Assembly: GCA_019119025.1 (NCBI GenBank)
Contig: DWXV01000033.1
Span: forward strand, 1 to 37,645
Length of the DNA stretch: 37,645 nucleotides
Direction of reading: 5' to 3'
Origin: Candidatus Allofournierella excrementigallinarum
Lineage (GTDB): Bacteria; Bacillota; Clostridia; Oscillospirales; Ruminococcaceae
Below, in pieces: positions 11,708 to 20,525 of the stretch. The position numbers and the translations under genes were made by a program. Each line of letters opens with the position of its first letter. The stretch's first letter is position 1. The notes below the pieces were generated by a model that searched no databases, had not been told where the DNA came from, and saw nothing but the letters and a program-made list of their open reading frames with translations.

Positions 11708-11757
11708 TGTTGCGCTTCACCTGCCTGTTTTCTTTGAAAAGGGCTTTTATGAAAGGG

Positions 11758-11785
11758 CGGCGCGGCGGCACAAGCCGCCGCGCCG
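11758..11785 (-). terminator. 12-bp GC hairpin between ylbF-like gene and mutS
   Basis: CGGCGCGGCGGC (11758-11769) pairs perfectly with GCCGCCGCGCCG (11774-11785) around a 4-nt loop. Read on the minus strand the stem is followed only by CCCTTTC, a poor U-tract. It may attenuate read-through into mutS or stabilise the upstream mRNA end; I cannot tell which. Confidence 0.45.
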
Positions 11786-11803
11786 TTCGGAATGTTATAT
11801 CGC

Positions 11804-12211
11804 TCAGCCGCAGCCGCCGCAAGAGGCGCAGCTGCCGCTGCAGCCGGCGGCGGGCGCTTCCACCAGCATCGGGTCGCCGCCGTTCATGGCGGTGTTGATG
11901 ATGGCGTCGATGTGGCTGATGAGGGCTTCGGCATCCGCCTTGGCAGCGTTGTAGGCCACCATGCCCTCGCTGGCCATGATCTTGCCGTAGAGGTCGTTGA
12001 CTTTGGCGTTCAGGGCGGCGACGCGCTCGTCGTTGCGCTCGTCCTTGGAAATTTCGTTGTTCAGGTCCATCCGGGCCAGGTTGAACTCGCCGATCATGTC
12101 CTGCAGGGCCTCGTCTTCATCGTTGGCCTTGCGGGCCGCGGCCAGAGCCAGATAACGCTCGTCTGTCTGCAAAGCGGCGGCGGCTTTCTTGAAAAGGTCG
12201 ATCACGTCCAT
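11804..12211 (-). CDS. YlbF/YmcA-family protein with C-terminal Cys cluster
   Basis: 135 aa, helical. B. subtilis YlbF (RicF) works with YmcA (RicA) and YaaT (RicT) in a complex that binds Fe-S clusters and affects RNase Y-dependent mRNA processing, sporulation, biofilm and competence. The body (residues 1-110: MDVIDLFKKAAAALQTDERY, then EFNLARMDLNNEI) matches this family in pattern. The C-terminus carries four cysteines, C124, C128, C131 and C134 (CX3CX2CX2C in a Gly/Ser tail), a plausible Fe-S or metal ligand set. The ATG has AAAAGGAG upstream. It lies between miaB (an Fe-S enzyme; 35 nt) and mutS. The family call is good; which Ric paralogue it is cannot be decided here. Confidence 0.85.
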   Translation of the reverse strand: MDVIDLFKKAAAALQTDERYLALAAARKANDEDEALQDMIGEFNLARMDLNNEISKDERNDERVAALNAKVNDLYGKIMASEGMVAYNAAKADAEALISHIDAIINTAMNGGDPMLVEAPAAGCSGSCASCGGCG

Positions 12212-12246
12212 GGTAGTTCTCCTTTTGACTGTAAAGTATTTGTGTT

Positions 12247-13629
12247 TTACACAAGTTCTCCTTTGAGAATTGTGCCTTTGCTGGAAGTGAAATGCACCCG
12301 GGCATACTGCCCGATGAGCGCTTCATCGCCTGCAAATTCCACCACAAGGTTGTTGGTCAGCCGCCCGGCCAGAGTGCCAGGGCTGCGGCTGTGGCCTTCC
12401 ACCAACACCCGCTGGGTGCCGCCCACCAGCGCCGCGGTCTCGGCGTGGGCGATCTTCTCCTGCACCGCCAGAAGGCGGGCCATGCGCTCGGTCTTTTCCT
12501 TGTGGGTCACCGGATCGGGCATGAGAGCGGCTTTGGTGCCGGTGCGCTTGGAGTAGATGAAGGTGAACAGCTGCATGTACTGCACCTTCCGGATAAGTTC
12601 CAGCGTGGCCGCGAAGTCCTCCTCGGTCTCGCCGGGGAAACCCACGATGATGTCGCTGGAGAAGGTCACGTCGGGGATCTTCGCCTTGGCGTAGTCGATG
12701 AGCTCCAGATACTGCTGCACCGTGTAGTGCCGGTTCATCTCTTTCAGGATGCGGTCGCTGCCGCTCTGCACCGGCAGGTGCAGGTGGTTGCAGATGCGCT
12801 CCTCGGCGGCGATGACGTCGATGAGCTTGCGGCTGGCGTCCTTGGGATGGCTGGTCATGAAGCGCAGGTGATAGTCTCCCGGCACCCGGCAGAGCATTTC
12901 CAGCAGGTCGGCGAAATCCACGCGGGGTTCCAGGCCTTTGCCGTAGCTGTTCACGTTTTGGCCCAGCAGGGTGATCTCTTTGTAGCCGGCGTCCACCAGC
13001 TGGCAAAACTCCGCCAGAATGTCCTCAGGGCGGCGGCTGCGCTCTCTGCCGCGCACATAGGGCACGATGCAGTAGGTGCAGAAGTTGTCGCATCCATACA
13101 TGATGGGCAGCCAAGCCCGGAAATCAGAATCGCGGCGGATGGGTATCTCTTCCACGATGTCTGCCCGCTCCACCGGCGTCTGCAAAAGGCGCTTTTTGCC
13201 GCCGGTGAGCTTTTGCGCCAGCAGCTGGGGCAGAGTGTCGATGGCGTTCACCCCGAACACCAGGTCCACGAAGGGGTAGCTCTGGCGCAGCTTTTCCACC
13301 ACGGTTGGCTGCTGGGCCATGCAGCCGCACAGGCCAATGATGAGCCGGGGCTTTTTCTCCTTGAGGCTTTTCAGCGCGCCCACGTTGCCGAACACCCGCT
13401 GCTCGGCGTGCTCCCGCACGGCGCAGGTGTTAAAGAGGATAAGGTCCGCCTGCTCCGGCGCGTCGCACAGGCCGAAGCCCACATCTGCCAGCACGCCTTT
13501 TATCTTCTCGCCGTCGTTGACGTTCTGCTGGCAGCCGAAGGAGTGGATATAGGCAAGAGGCGGGGTGTCGTAGAACGAGGCAATGATCTGCGCGGCCTGT
13601 TCGTTGTGTTCAAAATGCAGGATCTCCAA
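12247..13629 (-). CDS. miaB: tRNA-2-methylthio-N6-dimethylallyladenosine synthase MiaB
   Basis: Radical-SAM methylthiotransferase converting i6A37 to ms2i6A37 in tRNA, the step after MiaA. The N-terminal cluster-binding cysteines are in HSFGCQQNVND, FNTCAVREHAE and IGLCGCMAQQ. The radical-SAM motif is MYGCDNFCTYCIVPYVRGRE (CX3CX2C). A C-terminal TRAM domain ends near VHFTSSKGTILKGEL. I prefer the TTG at 13629 (460 aa) because GGAGGA lies 9-10 nt upstream. Another in-frame TTG at 13689 would add 20 residues but has no SD and is only ~15-20 nt from the predicted transcription start. First gene of the miaB-ylbF-mutS-mutL-miaA unit. Confidence 0.96.
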   Translation of the reverse strand: MEILHFEHNEQAAQIIASFYDTPPLAYIHSFGCQQNVNDGEKIKGVLADVGFGLCDAPEQADLILFNTCAVREHAEQRVFGNVGALKSLKEKKPRLIIGLCGCMAQQPTVVEKLRQSYPFVDLVFGVNAIDTLPQLLAQKLTGGKKRLLQTPVERADIVEEIPIRRDSDFRAWLPIMYGCDNFCTYCIVPYVRGRERSRRPEDILAEFCQLVDAGYKEITLLGQNVNSYGKGLEPRVDFADLLEMLCRVPGDYHLRFMTSHPKDASRKLIDVIAAEERICNHLHLPVQSGSDRILKEMNRHYTVQQYLELIDYAKAKIPDVTFSSDIIVGFPGETEEDFAATLELIRKVQYMQLFTFIYSKRTGTKAALMPDPVTHKEKTERMARLLAVQEKIAHAETAALVGGTQRVLVEGHSRSPGTLAGRLTNNLVVEFAGDEALIGQYARVHFTSSKGTILKGELV

Positions 13630-13709
13630 TGGGTCGTTTTCCTCCGCTTGGGTGTTGTGTTTACGGACCGGCGCCTCCGCTTGTGGCAAACGCGCCGATA
13701 TATTGATTC

Positions 13710-13738
13710 AGTATACTATATTTTGCGGTTTTGCACAA
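13710..13738 (-). promoter_or_regulatory. Candidate promoter of the miaB operon
   Basis: Minus-strand TTGTGC (13733-13738), a 17-nt spacer and TATACT (13710-13715; 5 of 6 to consensus). Transcription would start near 13703, leaving a ~75-nt leader before the preferred miaB TTG. The -35 is weak (3 of 6). It lies directly downstream of uvrA. Confidence 0.55.
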
Positions 13739-13759
13739 GAGCGAAGTGTTCCGTTCCCC

Positions 13760-16594
13760 TCACTCCCGGTCCCGCTCCAGGATGGGCTTAAGGTAGCGCC
13801 CGGTGTAGGAGGCGGGGTTTTCCGCCACTTCCTCCGGGGTGCCGGTGGCCACGATGGTGCCGCCCTCGCTGCCGCCCTCGGGGCCCAGGTCGATGATATA
13901 GTCCGCGCGCTTGATGATGTCCAGGTTGTGCTCGATGATGACCACTGTGTTGCCGCCCTCCACCAGCCGGTCCAGCACGCCGATGAGCTTGTGGACGTCC
14001 GCCACATGCAGGCCGGTGCTGGGCTCGTCCAGCACGTAGACGGTGCGCCCGGTCTCCCGGCGGGCCAGTTCCAGCGCCAGCTTGACGCGCTGTGCCTCGC
14101 CGCCCGACAGGGTGGTGGCGCTCTGGCCCAGGGTGATATATCCAAGGCCCACGTCCATCAGGGTTTGCAGCTTGCGGGCGATCTTGGGCACGTTGGCGAA
14201 GAAGACGCATGCCTCCTCCACCGTCATGTTCAGCACGTCCGCGATGCTCTTGCCCTTATATTTGACTTCCAGCGTCTCCCGGTTGTAGCGCGCGCCCTTG
14301 CACACCTCGCAGGGCACGAAGATATCCGGCAGAAAGTGCATCTCGATCTGCACAATGCCGTCGCCCTCGCAGGCTTCGCACCGGCCGCCCTTCACGTTGA
14401 AGCTGAACCGGCCGGGGCCATAGCCCCGCATCTTGGCGTCCTGGGTCTGGGCGAAGACGTTGCGGATGTCGGTGAACACCCCGGTGTAGGTGGCGGGGTT
14501 GGAGCGGGGGGTGCGCCCGATGGGGGCCTGGTCGATGCCGATGACCTTGTCCACATACTCCAGGCCCTCGATGGCCTTGAACTTGCCGGGGCGGCGCTTG
14601 GCGCCGTTCAGTTCCATAGCCAGGGCCTTGTAGAACACTTCGTTGATGAGGCTGGACTTGCCCGAACCGGACACGCCGGTGACGCAGACCATCCGCCCCA
14701 GGGGGATGTCCACGTTGATGTTGCGCAGGTTGTTTTCCGCCGCGCCCACGATGCGCAGCCTGTTGCCGGTGCCCTTGCGCCGGGTGGCGGGCACCACGAT
14801 CTTTTTGCGCCCGGAAAGATAGTCGCCGGTGATGCTTCGAGGCGCGGCGCAGATATCCTCCACCGTGCCGGCGGCCACGATCTCGCCGCCGTGGACGCCC
14901 GCGCCGGGGCCCACGTCCACGATGTAGTCCGCCTGACGCATGGTGTCCTCGTCGTGCTCCACCACGATGAGGGTGTTGCCCAGATCGCGCAGGCGTTTGA
15001 GGGTAGCGATGAGCTTGTCGTTGTCCCGCTGGTGCAGGCCGATGCTGGGCTCATCCAGCACATAGAGCACGCCGGTGAGGGCGCTGCCGATCTGGGTGGC
15101 AAGGCGGATGCGCTGGCTCTCGCCGCCGGACAGGCCCGACGCCCCCCGGGAGAGGGTCAGATAGTCCAGGCCCACGCTCTGCAGAAAGCCCAGGCGCTCC
15201 CGCACTTCCTTCAAAATGCCGTCGCCAATGAGGTGCTCCTGGTGCGTGAGCTCCATCCCGTCCAGGAATTGCAGCTCCTGCCGCACGCTCATCTCGCAGA
15301 AATCGCTGATGTTCTTGCCCCCCACCGTCACTGCCAGGCTGGCGGGTTTGAGGCGCTTGCCGTGACATTCGGGGCATTCCACTCCGTTCATCACGGTGGC
15401 AATTTCTTCTTTCATCCACTCGCTGCCGGTCTCTCGGAAGCGACGCTCCAGATTGTTTACGATGCCCTCGAAGTCGTTAAGATAGCGCCCGGAGCCGAAC
15501 TCGTTCTCCCGGCGCATCTCGATGCGCTCGCCGCCGGTGCCGTAGAGCAGGGCGTTCAGCGCCTTGGCGCTCAGCTCCTTAATGGGGGTGTCCAGTGTAA
15601 AGCCATAATGCTTTGCAAGCCCCTCGTAGTACATCTCGCTCACCGAACCCTCGGCGTAGTACCAGCCGCTGGCCTTGATGGCGCCCTGCCGGATGGAAAG
15701 CTCCTTGTTGGGGATGATGAGCTCCGGGTCCACCCGCATGAAGGTGCCAAGGCCGGTGCATCGCTCGCAGGCGCCGAAGGGGTTGTTGAAGCTGAACATC
15801 CGGGGCTCCAGCTCGTTCACCGACACGCCGTGCTCCGGGCAGGCGTAGCTCTGGCTGAACTGCATCGCCTCCCCGCCCGGCACATCCACTGTGACCAGCC
15901 CGCCGGTGAGGGCAAGGGCGGTCTCCAGGCTGTCGGCCAGGCGGCTGTGGACGTTCTCGTTGAGCACGAGGCGGTCCACCACGATCTCCACCGTGTGCTT
16001 CTTGTTCTTTTCCAGGGAAATCTCTTCATCCAGATCGTACATGTTCCCGTCGATGCGCACCCGGGCATAACCGCCACGGCGGGCGGCGTCCAGCTCTTTC
16101 TGCTGGGTGCCCTTGCGCCCGCGCACCACCGGCGCCAGCACCTGGAAGCGGGTGCCCGCGGGCAGTTCCAGCACGGCATCCACCATCTGGTCCACCGTCT
16201 GCTGGCTGATGACCCGGCCACACACCGGGCAGTGGGGGATGCCGATGCGGGCATAGAGAAGGCGCAGATAGTCGTAGATTTCCGTCACCGTGCCCACGGT
16301 GGACCGGGGGTTGCGGTTGGTGGTCTTCTGGTCGATGGAGATGGCGGGCGAAAGGCCCTGGATGTCGTCCACATCCGGCTTTTCCATCTGCCCCAGGAAC
16401 ATCCGGGCATAGCTGGAAAGGCTTTCCATATAGCGGCGCTGGCCGTCGGCGTAGATGGTGTCGAAGGCGAGGCTGGATTTGCCCGACCCGGACAGGCCGG
16501 TCATGACGATCAGCTTGTCCCGCGGGATGGTCAGGTCAACGTTTTTCAGGTTGTGCTCCCGCGCACCCTTGATAACGATCTTGTCGTTGCTCAC
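13760..16594 (-). CDS. uvrA: Excinuclease ABC subunit A
   Basis: 944 aa, standard UvrA length. Damage-sensing ATPase of nucleotide excision repair, acting as a dimer with UvrB. Two ABC modules are visible: Walker [15 protein letters not shown] near the N-terminus and [13 protein letters not shown] in the second half. Signatures [16 protein letters not shown] and [16 protein letters not shown] are each followed by a Walker B ([18 protein letters not shown]). Zinc-binding motifs include CPECHGKRL and the pair CEACEGDG and CEVCKGARY. The start is GTG at 16594 with AAGGGAG 9 nt upstream; an in-frame reading from 16654 would overlap uvrB. It follows uvrB by 28 nt, so uvrB and uvrA are probably cotranscribed. 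Confidence 0.98.
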   Translation of the reverse strand: MSNDKIVIKGAREHNLKNVDLTIPRDKLIVMTGLSGSGKSSLAFDTIYADGQRRYMESLSSYARMFLGQMEKPDVDDIQGLSPAISIDQKTTNRNPRSTVGTVTEIYDYLRLLYARIGIPHCPVCGRVISQQTVDQMVDAVLELPAGTRFQVLAPVVRGRKGTQQKELDAARRGGYARVRIDGNMYDLDEEISLEKNKKHTVEIVVDRLVLNENVHSRLADSLETALALTGGLVTVDVPGGEAMQFSQSYACPEHGVSVNELEPRMFSFNNPFGACERCTGLGTFMRVDPELIIPNKELSIRQGAIKASGWYYAEGSVSEMYYEGLAKHYGFTLDTPIKELSAKALNALLYGTGGERIEMRRENEFGSGRYLNDFEGIVNNLERRFRETGSEWMKEEIATVMNGVECPECHGKRLKPASLAVTVGGKNISDFCEMSVRQELQFLDGMELTHQEHLIGDGILKEVRERLGFLQSVGLDYLTLSRGASGLSGGESQRIRLATQIGSALTGVLYVLDEPSIGLHQRDNDKLIATLKRLRDLGNTLIVVEHDEDTMRQADYIVDVGPGAGVHGGEIVAAGTVEDICAAPRSITGDYLSGRKKIVVPATRRKGTGNRLRIVGAAENNLRNINVDIPLGRMVCVTGVSGSGKSSLINEVFYKALAMELNGAKRRPGKFKAIEGLEYVDKVIGIDQAPIGRTPRSNPATYTGVFTDIRNVFAQTQDAKMRGYGPGRFSFNVKGGRCEACEGDGIVQIEMHFLPDIFVPCEVCKGARYNRETLEVKYKGKSIADVLNMTVEEACVFFANVPKIARKLQTLMDVGLGYITLGQSATTLSGGEAQRVKLALELARRETGRTVYVLDEPSTGLHVADVHKLIGVLDRLVEGGNTVVIIEHNLDIIKRADYIIDLGPEGGSEGGTIVATGTPEEVAENPASYTGRYLKPILERDRE

Positions 16595-16622
16595 AGATAT
16601 GTTCTCCCTTAAGTCAGTTTGC

Positions 16623-18632
16623 TCAGCGGCGGCCGCGGCGCTTTTTGGGCGCATCGGGCTCCTCCGTGGGGTTCTCGCCCCGGCGCAGCCGGTCGATGCG
16701 GTCCCGCAAAAAGGCGGCGTGCTCGAACTCCAAAAGGCGCGCGGCCTCCTTCATCTCCCGGGTCAGCCGGGTGATGAGCTGCTCCCTCTCGGCCTTGCTC
16801 ATGCGGCGGCCGGAAAGTTTTTCGTTTTCCTTGTGGTCGCTGATCTCGATGCCCTCGCGGATGCTTTTGACAATGGTCCTGGGCACGATGCCGTGGGCCT
16901 CGTTGTAGGCCATCTGGATGGAGCGGCGGCGCTCGGTCTCGGTGATGGCCCGCTCCATGCTGGGGGTGACCTCGTCGGCATACATGATGACCACGCCGTC
17001 GGCGTTGCGGGCCGCGCGGCCGATGGTCTGCACAAGGCTTGTCTCGCTGCGCAGAAAGCCTTCCTTGTCGGCGTCCAGAATGGCCACCAGCGACACTTCC
17101 GGCAGGTCCAGGCCCTCCCGCAGCAGGTTGATGCCCACGATCACGTCGATGGCGCCGGTGCGCAGGTCCTTGATGAGTTCCATGCGCTCGAAGGTGTCCA
17201 CCTCGTGGTGCATGTATTTCACCTTTACACCGTGTTCCGAAAGGAAATCGGTCAGATCTTCGGCCATCTTCTTTGTGAGGGTGGTCACCAGCACGCGCTC
17301 GTTTTGGGCGGTGCGCAGGTTGATCTCGCCCAGAAGGTCCTCGATCTGGCCTTCCACAGGCTTCACGATGATCTGCGGGTCCAGCAGGCCGGTGGGCCGG
17401 ATGACCTGTTCGGCGATCTGGGTGCTGTGCTCCCGCTCGTACTCGCCGGGGGTGGCGCTGACAAAAACGATTTGATTGAGCTTTTCTTCCACCTCCTCGA
17501 ATTTGAGGGGGCGGTTGTCGAAGGCGGAGGGAAGGCGGAAACCATAGTCCACCAGGGTGCGCTTGCGGGCGTAGTCGCCTCCGTACATCGCCCGCAGCTG
17601 GGGCAGCATGACGTGGCTCTCGTCCACAAAAAGCAGAAAGTCCCTGGGGAAATAGTCCAGCAGCGTGGTGGGGGTGGAACCGGGGGCCCGGCCGCTGAGG
17701 ACGGCGGAATAGTTCTCGATGCCCTTGCACATGCCCACTTCCCCGAGCATCTCCATGTCGTAGCGGGTGCGCTGGGCGATGCGCTGGGCCTCCAGAAGCT
17801 TGCCCTGTTCGGTGAACTTGCGCACCTGAACGTCCATCTCCTCCTGGATGCGGGCAAGGCCGGCGCGCATTTTTTCCGGCGAGACGATGTAGTGGCTAGC
17901 CGGGAAAATCGCCACGTGCTTGATGACGTTTTTGCGCTCGCCGGTGAGGGGGTTCATCTCGCTGATGCGGTCCACCTCGTCGCCGAAGAACTCCACCCGG
18001 ATGGCGGTGTCGCTGGCGTAGGCAAGGTTTATCTCCACCGTGTCGCCCCGCACCCGGAACTTGTTGCGCACAAAGTTGATGTCGTTGCGTTCGTACTGCA
18101 GCTTCACCAGCCGCCGGCACAGCTCGTCCCGGTCCATCTGCATGCCGGGCCGCAGGCTGATGACCATGCTGCGGTAGTCGATGGGGTCGCCCAGGCTGTA
18201 GATGCAGGAGACGCTGGCCACGATGATGACGTCCCGCCGTTCGGACAGTGCCGCCGTGGCGGAGTGGCGCAGGCGGTCGATCTCGTCGTTGATGGCGCTG
18301 TCCTTCTCGATGTAGGTGTCGGTGGAGGGGATGTAGGCCTCCGGCTGGTAATAGTCGTAGTAGGAGACGAAATATTCCACCGCGTTCTCGGGGAAAAATT
18401 CTCGAAACTCGGTGCACAGCTGTGCGGCCAGCGTCTTGTTGTGGGCCAGCACCAGCGTGGGCCGGTTCACCTTGGCGATGACGTTGGCCATGGTGAAGGT
18501 CTTGCCGCTGCCCGTCACGCCCAGCAGGGTCTGGGCTTTATCGCCCCGCAGGATGCCCTCGGCCAGTTTGTCGATGGCCTGGGGCTGGTCGCCGGTGGGC
18601 TGATAGCTGGAAACAAGTTTAAACTGATCCAT
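16623..18632 (-). CDS. uvrB: Excinuclease ABC subunit B
   Basis: 669 aa. Helicase-like core of nucleotide excision repair: loaded by UvrA, verifies damage and recruits UvrC. N-terminal [20 protein letters not shown] and Walker [16 protein letters not shown] are diagnostic. The beta-hairpin region includes [20 protein letters not shown]. Motifs [13 protein letters not shown] and [14 protein letters not shown] follow. The C-terminal UVR domain (about residues 600-645: [20 protein letters not shown]) ends in a basic tail. The ATG has AAAGGAGAACC immediately upstream and overlaps the radC end by 14 nt, implying translational coupling. Confidence 0.98.
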   Translation of the reverse strand: MDQFKLVSSYQPTGDQPQAIDKLAEGILRGDKAQTLLGVTGSGKTFTMANVIAKVNRPTLVLAHNKTLAAQLCTEFREFFPENAVEYFVSYYDYYQPEAYIPSTDTYIEKDSAINDEIDRLRHSATAALSERRDVIIVASVSCIYSLGDPIDYRSMVISLRPGMQMDRDELCRRLVKLQYERNDINFVRNKFRVRGDTVEINLAYASDTAIRVEFFGDEVDRISEMNPLTGERKNVIKHVAIFPASHYIVSPEKMRAGLARIQEEMDVQVRKFTEQGKLLEAQRIAQRTRYDMEMLGEVGMCKGIENYSAVLSGRAPGSTPTTLLDYFPRDFLLFVDESHVMLPQLRAMYGGDYARKRTLVDYGFRLPSAFDNRPLKFEEVEEKLNQIVFVSATPGEYEREHSTQIAEQVIRPTGLLDPQIIVKPVEGQIEDLLGEINLRTAQNERVLVTTLTKKMAEDLTDFLSEHGVKVKYMHHEVDTFERMELIKDLRTGAIDVIVGINLLREGLDLPEVSLVAILDADKEGFLRSETSLVQTIGRAARNADGVVIMYADEVTPSMERAITETERRRSIQMAYNEAHGIVPRTIVKSIREGIEISDHKENEKLSGRRMSKAEREQLITRLTREMKEAARLLEFEHAAFLRDRIDRLRRGENPTEEPDAPKKRRGRR

Positions 18633-19398
18633 GGTTCTCCTTTTTGTCTTGCCCGAGGGCTTTTTCCTTGCTGCCCGCCACGCCCTGCAACAGCGAGGGC
18701 TCCACGGCGGGCATCCTGCCCGATTGCTGCAAAGAGATGTAGTCCCCTTCTTTGTCCACGATGATGTGGTCCAGAAAACGGATGCCCAGGCTTGCCAGGG
18801 CGTTGGCTAAATCGCGGGTGAACTGGATGTCGGAAGGGCTGGGCAGCGCCGCCCCTGCCGGGTGGTTGTGGGCCAGCACGGCCTGGGTGGCGCGGCACTG
18901 CACCGCCAGCCGGGCGATTTGGGTGCGGGCCATGGCCGCCTCGTTCACGGTGCCCTCGGTGACCTTTTGCAGCTTGATGGGGCAGTTGCGGTCGTCCAGA
19001 AACAGAACGTAGACCTGCTCGGTCACCGCGCCGTAAAACTGCGGGATGAGGTAGGCTGCCACCTCTTCCAGGTCCTGAAAGGCCCGTGGCGCGCGGGCGC
19101 GGCTCTGGCTGTAGTAGCGGTTGGCGGCGTGCATGGTGGTGAGCAGCCGGGCCACGGCCGGCCCCGCGCCCTCCACCGTGAGGATGTCGGCCTCGCTGGC
19201 CTCCAGCACCTGGCACAAACTGCCGAAGCGTTCAATGAGGCGGTGGGCCAGAGGGTTCGTGTCCTTGCGGGGAATGGCAAGATACAGGATGTACTCCAGC
19301 ACCTCGTGCTCGGCAAAGCCGGAAAAACCGCCCTGCTGGGCAAACCGTTTGTGCATCCGCTGGCGGTGGTTGGCATGGAGTTCCTTTTCCTCGGGCAT
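18619..19398 (-). CDS. radC: RadC-family JAB/MPN-domain protein
   Basis: 259 aa, slightly longer than the usual ~225. The N-terminal part has a helix-hairpin-helix-like region ([14 protein letters not shown], near residues 73-86). The C-terminal JAB/MPN domain carries the metalloprotease-like motif [20 protein letters not shown] with a downstream Asp ([16 protein letters not shown]). RadC was once called a repair protein, but its biochemical role is unsettled. The ATG has GGAGGG 7 nt upstream. It begins the radC-uvrB-uvrA unit, from a promoter that overlaps the divergent pseudouridine synthase promoter. This context fits a DNA-repair association but does not prove it. Confidence 0.93.
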   Translation of the reverse strand: MPEEKELHANHRQRMHKRFAQQGGFSGFAEHEVLEYILYLAIPRKDTNPLAHRLIERFGSLCQVLEASEADILTVEGAGPAVARLLTTMHAANRYYSQSRARAPRAFQDLEEVAAYLIPQFYGAVTEQVYVLFLDDRNCPIKLQKVTEGTVNEAAMARTQIARLAVQCRATQAVLAHNHPAGAALPSPSDIQFTRDLANALASLGIRFLDHIIVDKEGDYISLQQSGRMPAVEPSLLQGVAGSKEKALGQDKKENHGSV

Positions 19399-19428
19399 CC
19401 TGCGCCCTCCTTTCCTGCTGTTTTGTGC

Positions 19429-19457
19429 TTTACGCCGTATCTGATTTATTATATACT
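19429..19457 (+). promoter_or_regulatory. Promoter for the plus-strand pseudouridine synthase gene
   Basis: TTTACG (19429-19434; 4 of 6) with a 17-nt spacer and TATACT (19452-19457; 5 of 6). Predicted start near 19464, about 30 nt before the TTG start codon. The -10 shares two bases with the -10 of the divergent radC promoter. Confidence 0.65.
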
Positions 19458-19476
19458 ATTTGCAGGCAATTTTAAA
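19448..19476 (-). promoter_or_regulatory. Promoter for radC-uvrB-uvrA
   Basis: Minus-strand TTTAAA (19471-19476; 4 of 6), 17-nt spacer and perfect TATAAT (19448-19453). Predicted start near 19441, giving a ~43-nt leader to radC. No LexA/DinR-type operator (GAAC-N4-GTTC) is evident in this 95-bp intergenic region. Confidence 0.7.
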
Positions 19477-19493
19477 GAGAGGGGCCAAGGGAT

Positions 19494-20450
19494 TTGAAAC
19501 AATTTACCGCCGGCGCGAATGAGGACGGCGTGCGGCTTTCCCGCTTTGTGGAGAGCGTCACCACCGGCCTGCCCGCCGGCCTGCTTTACAAGAGTTTCCG
19601 CAACAGGCGCATCAAGGTGAACGGCAAGCGCCAGACGCCGGACTACCGCCTTCGCCAGGGGGATGTGGTGGAGCTTTACATCAACGACGAGTTCTTTGCC
19701 GCCGCGCCTCAAAAGGCCGTTCCCACCCGGAAGCTTCCGCCTTTGAAGGTCGTGTATGAGGACGAGACCCTCGCCGTTCTCTACAAGCCCGCCCACCTGC
19801 TGTGCCACGGCGACCGCACCGGCGACGTCAGCCTTGTGGACGCCTTCATCGCTTATCTTGCCCAGAAAGGCGAGTTTGACCCGCAGGCCGAAGCGTCTTT
19901 CAAACCGGCCCTTTGCAACCGGTTGGACCGTGGCACCGAAGGATTGGTGGTGGGCGCCAAGACCTACGCCGCTTTGCGGGACATGAACGCCGTCATCCGC
20001 AACGACCTTGTGCGCAAGGAGTACCTGACCATCACCTTCGGGGTGCCCGCTACGGGGCGGCACGCGGCTTACCTGCGCCACGACGAAAAGCGCAACAAGG
20101 TGAAGGTGCAGGCGGGGCCTGGCGAGGGCTTCAAGCAGATCATCACCGATGTGGAGGTGGAGCGCACCGAAGGCCCCTTCGCCCTCTGCCGCATCGGCCT
20201 TGTGACGGGGCGCACCCACCAAATTCGGGCGCACCTGGCCTTTTTGGGCGCGCCGGTGCTGGGCGACGTCAAATACGGCAACCGCAAATGGAACGAAAAG
20301 ACCGGCTTCAAAACCCAGGCTCTCTGCGCGGTGAGCCTCACCTTCGCCCGGCTGCCGCCGGAGAATACGCTCTGCGCCCTGAGCGGCAAAACCATCCGGC
20401 TGGAGCACCCGGCCATTCTCGACAAATTCGCCTCGCTGGCAAAAAGATGA
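19494..20450 (+). CDS. RluA/RluD-family pseudouridine synthase with S4 domain
   Basis: 318 aa, the only plus-strand core gene. The family isomerises uridine to pseudouridine in rRNA or tRNA. An N-terminal S4-like RNA-binding domain covers about residues 10-60 (VRLSRFVESVTTGLPAGLL, then RIKVNGKRQ and RLRQGDVVELYI). The catalytic domain has VLYKPAHLLCHGD and the active-site motif CNRLDRGTEGLVVGAKT, with the catalytic Asp in RLDRGTEGL; the usual H before RLD is N here. TGRTHQIRAHLAFLGAPVLGD is the second family signature (given in part). The start is TTG at 19494 after GGGGCCAAGGGA. It is divergent from radC and convergent with polC. The RNA target cannot be read from sequence. Confidence 0.9.
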   Translation: MKQFTAGANEDGVRLSRFVESVTTGLPAGLLYKSFRNRRIKVNGKRQTPDYRLRQGDVVELYINDEFFAAAPQKAVPTRKLPPLKVVYEDETLAVLYKPAHLLCHGDRTGDVSLVDAFIAYLAQKGEFDPQAEASFKPALCNRLDRGTEGLVVGAKTYAALRDMNAVIRNDLVRKEYLTITFGVPATGRHAAYLRHDEKRNKVKVQAGPGEGFKQIITDVEVERTEGPFALCRIGLVTGRTHQIRAHLAFLGAPVLGDVKYGNRKWNEKTGFKTQALCAVSLTFARLPPENTLCALSGKTIRLEHPAILDKFASLAKR

Positions 20451-20477
20451 GCCCCTCTCCCCTTTTGCAAAAAAGCG

Positions 20478-20516
20478 CGGCGGCCCGCCTCCTTTTTGGG
20501 AAGCTGGCCGCCGTTA
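20478..20516. terminator. Bidirectional terminator between rluA-like gene and polC
   Basis: Stem CGGCGGCC (20478-20485) with GGCCGCCG (20506-20513). On the plus strand TTATTTTG follows; on the minus strand CGC then TTTTTT follows. It lies in the 75-nt gap between two convergent genes, so it can end both transcripts. Confidence 0.75.
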
Positions 20517-20525
20517 TTTTGTTGC

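Noticed and set aside
13583-16612. A 1009-codon plus-strand frame antisense to uvrA
   Set aside because: Same codon-bias artefact; uvrA on the minus strand has all ABC motifs.
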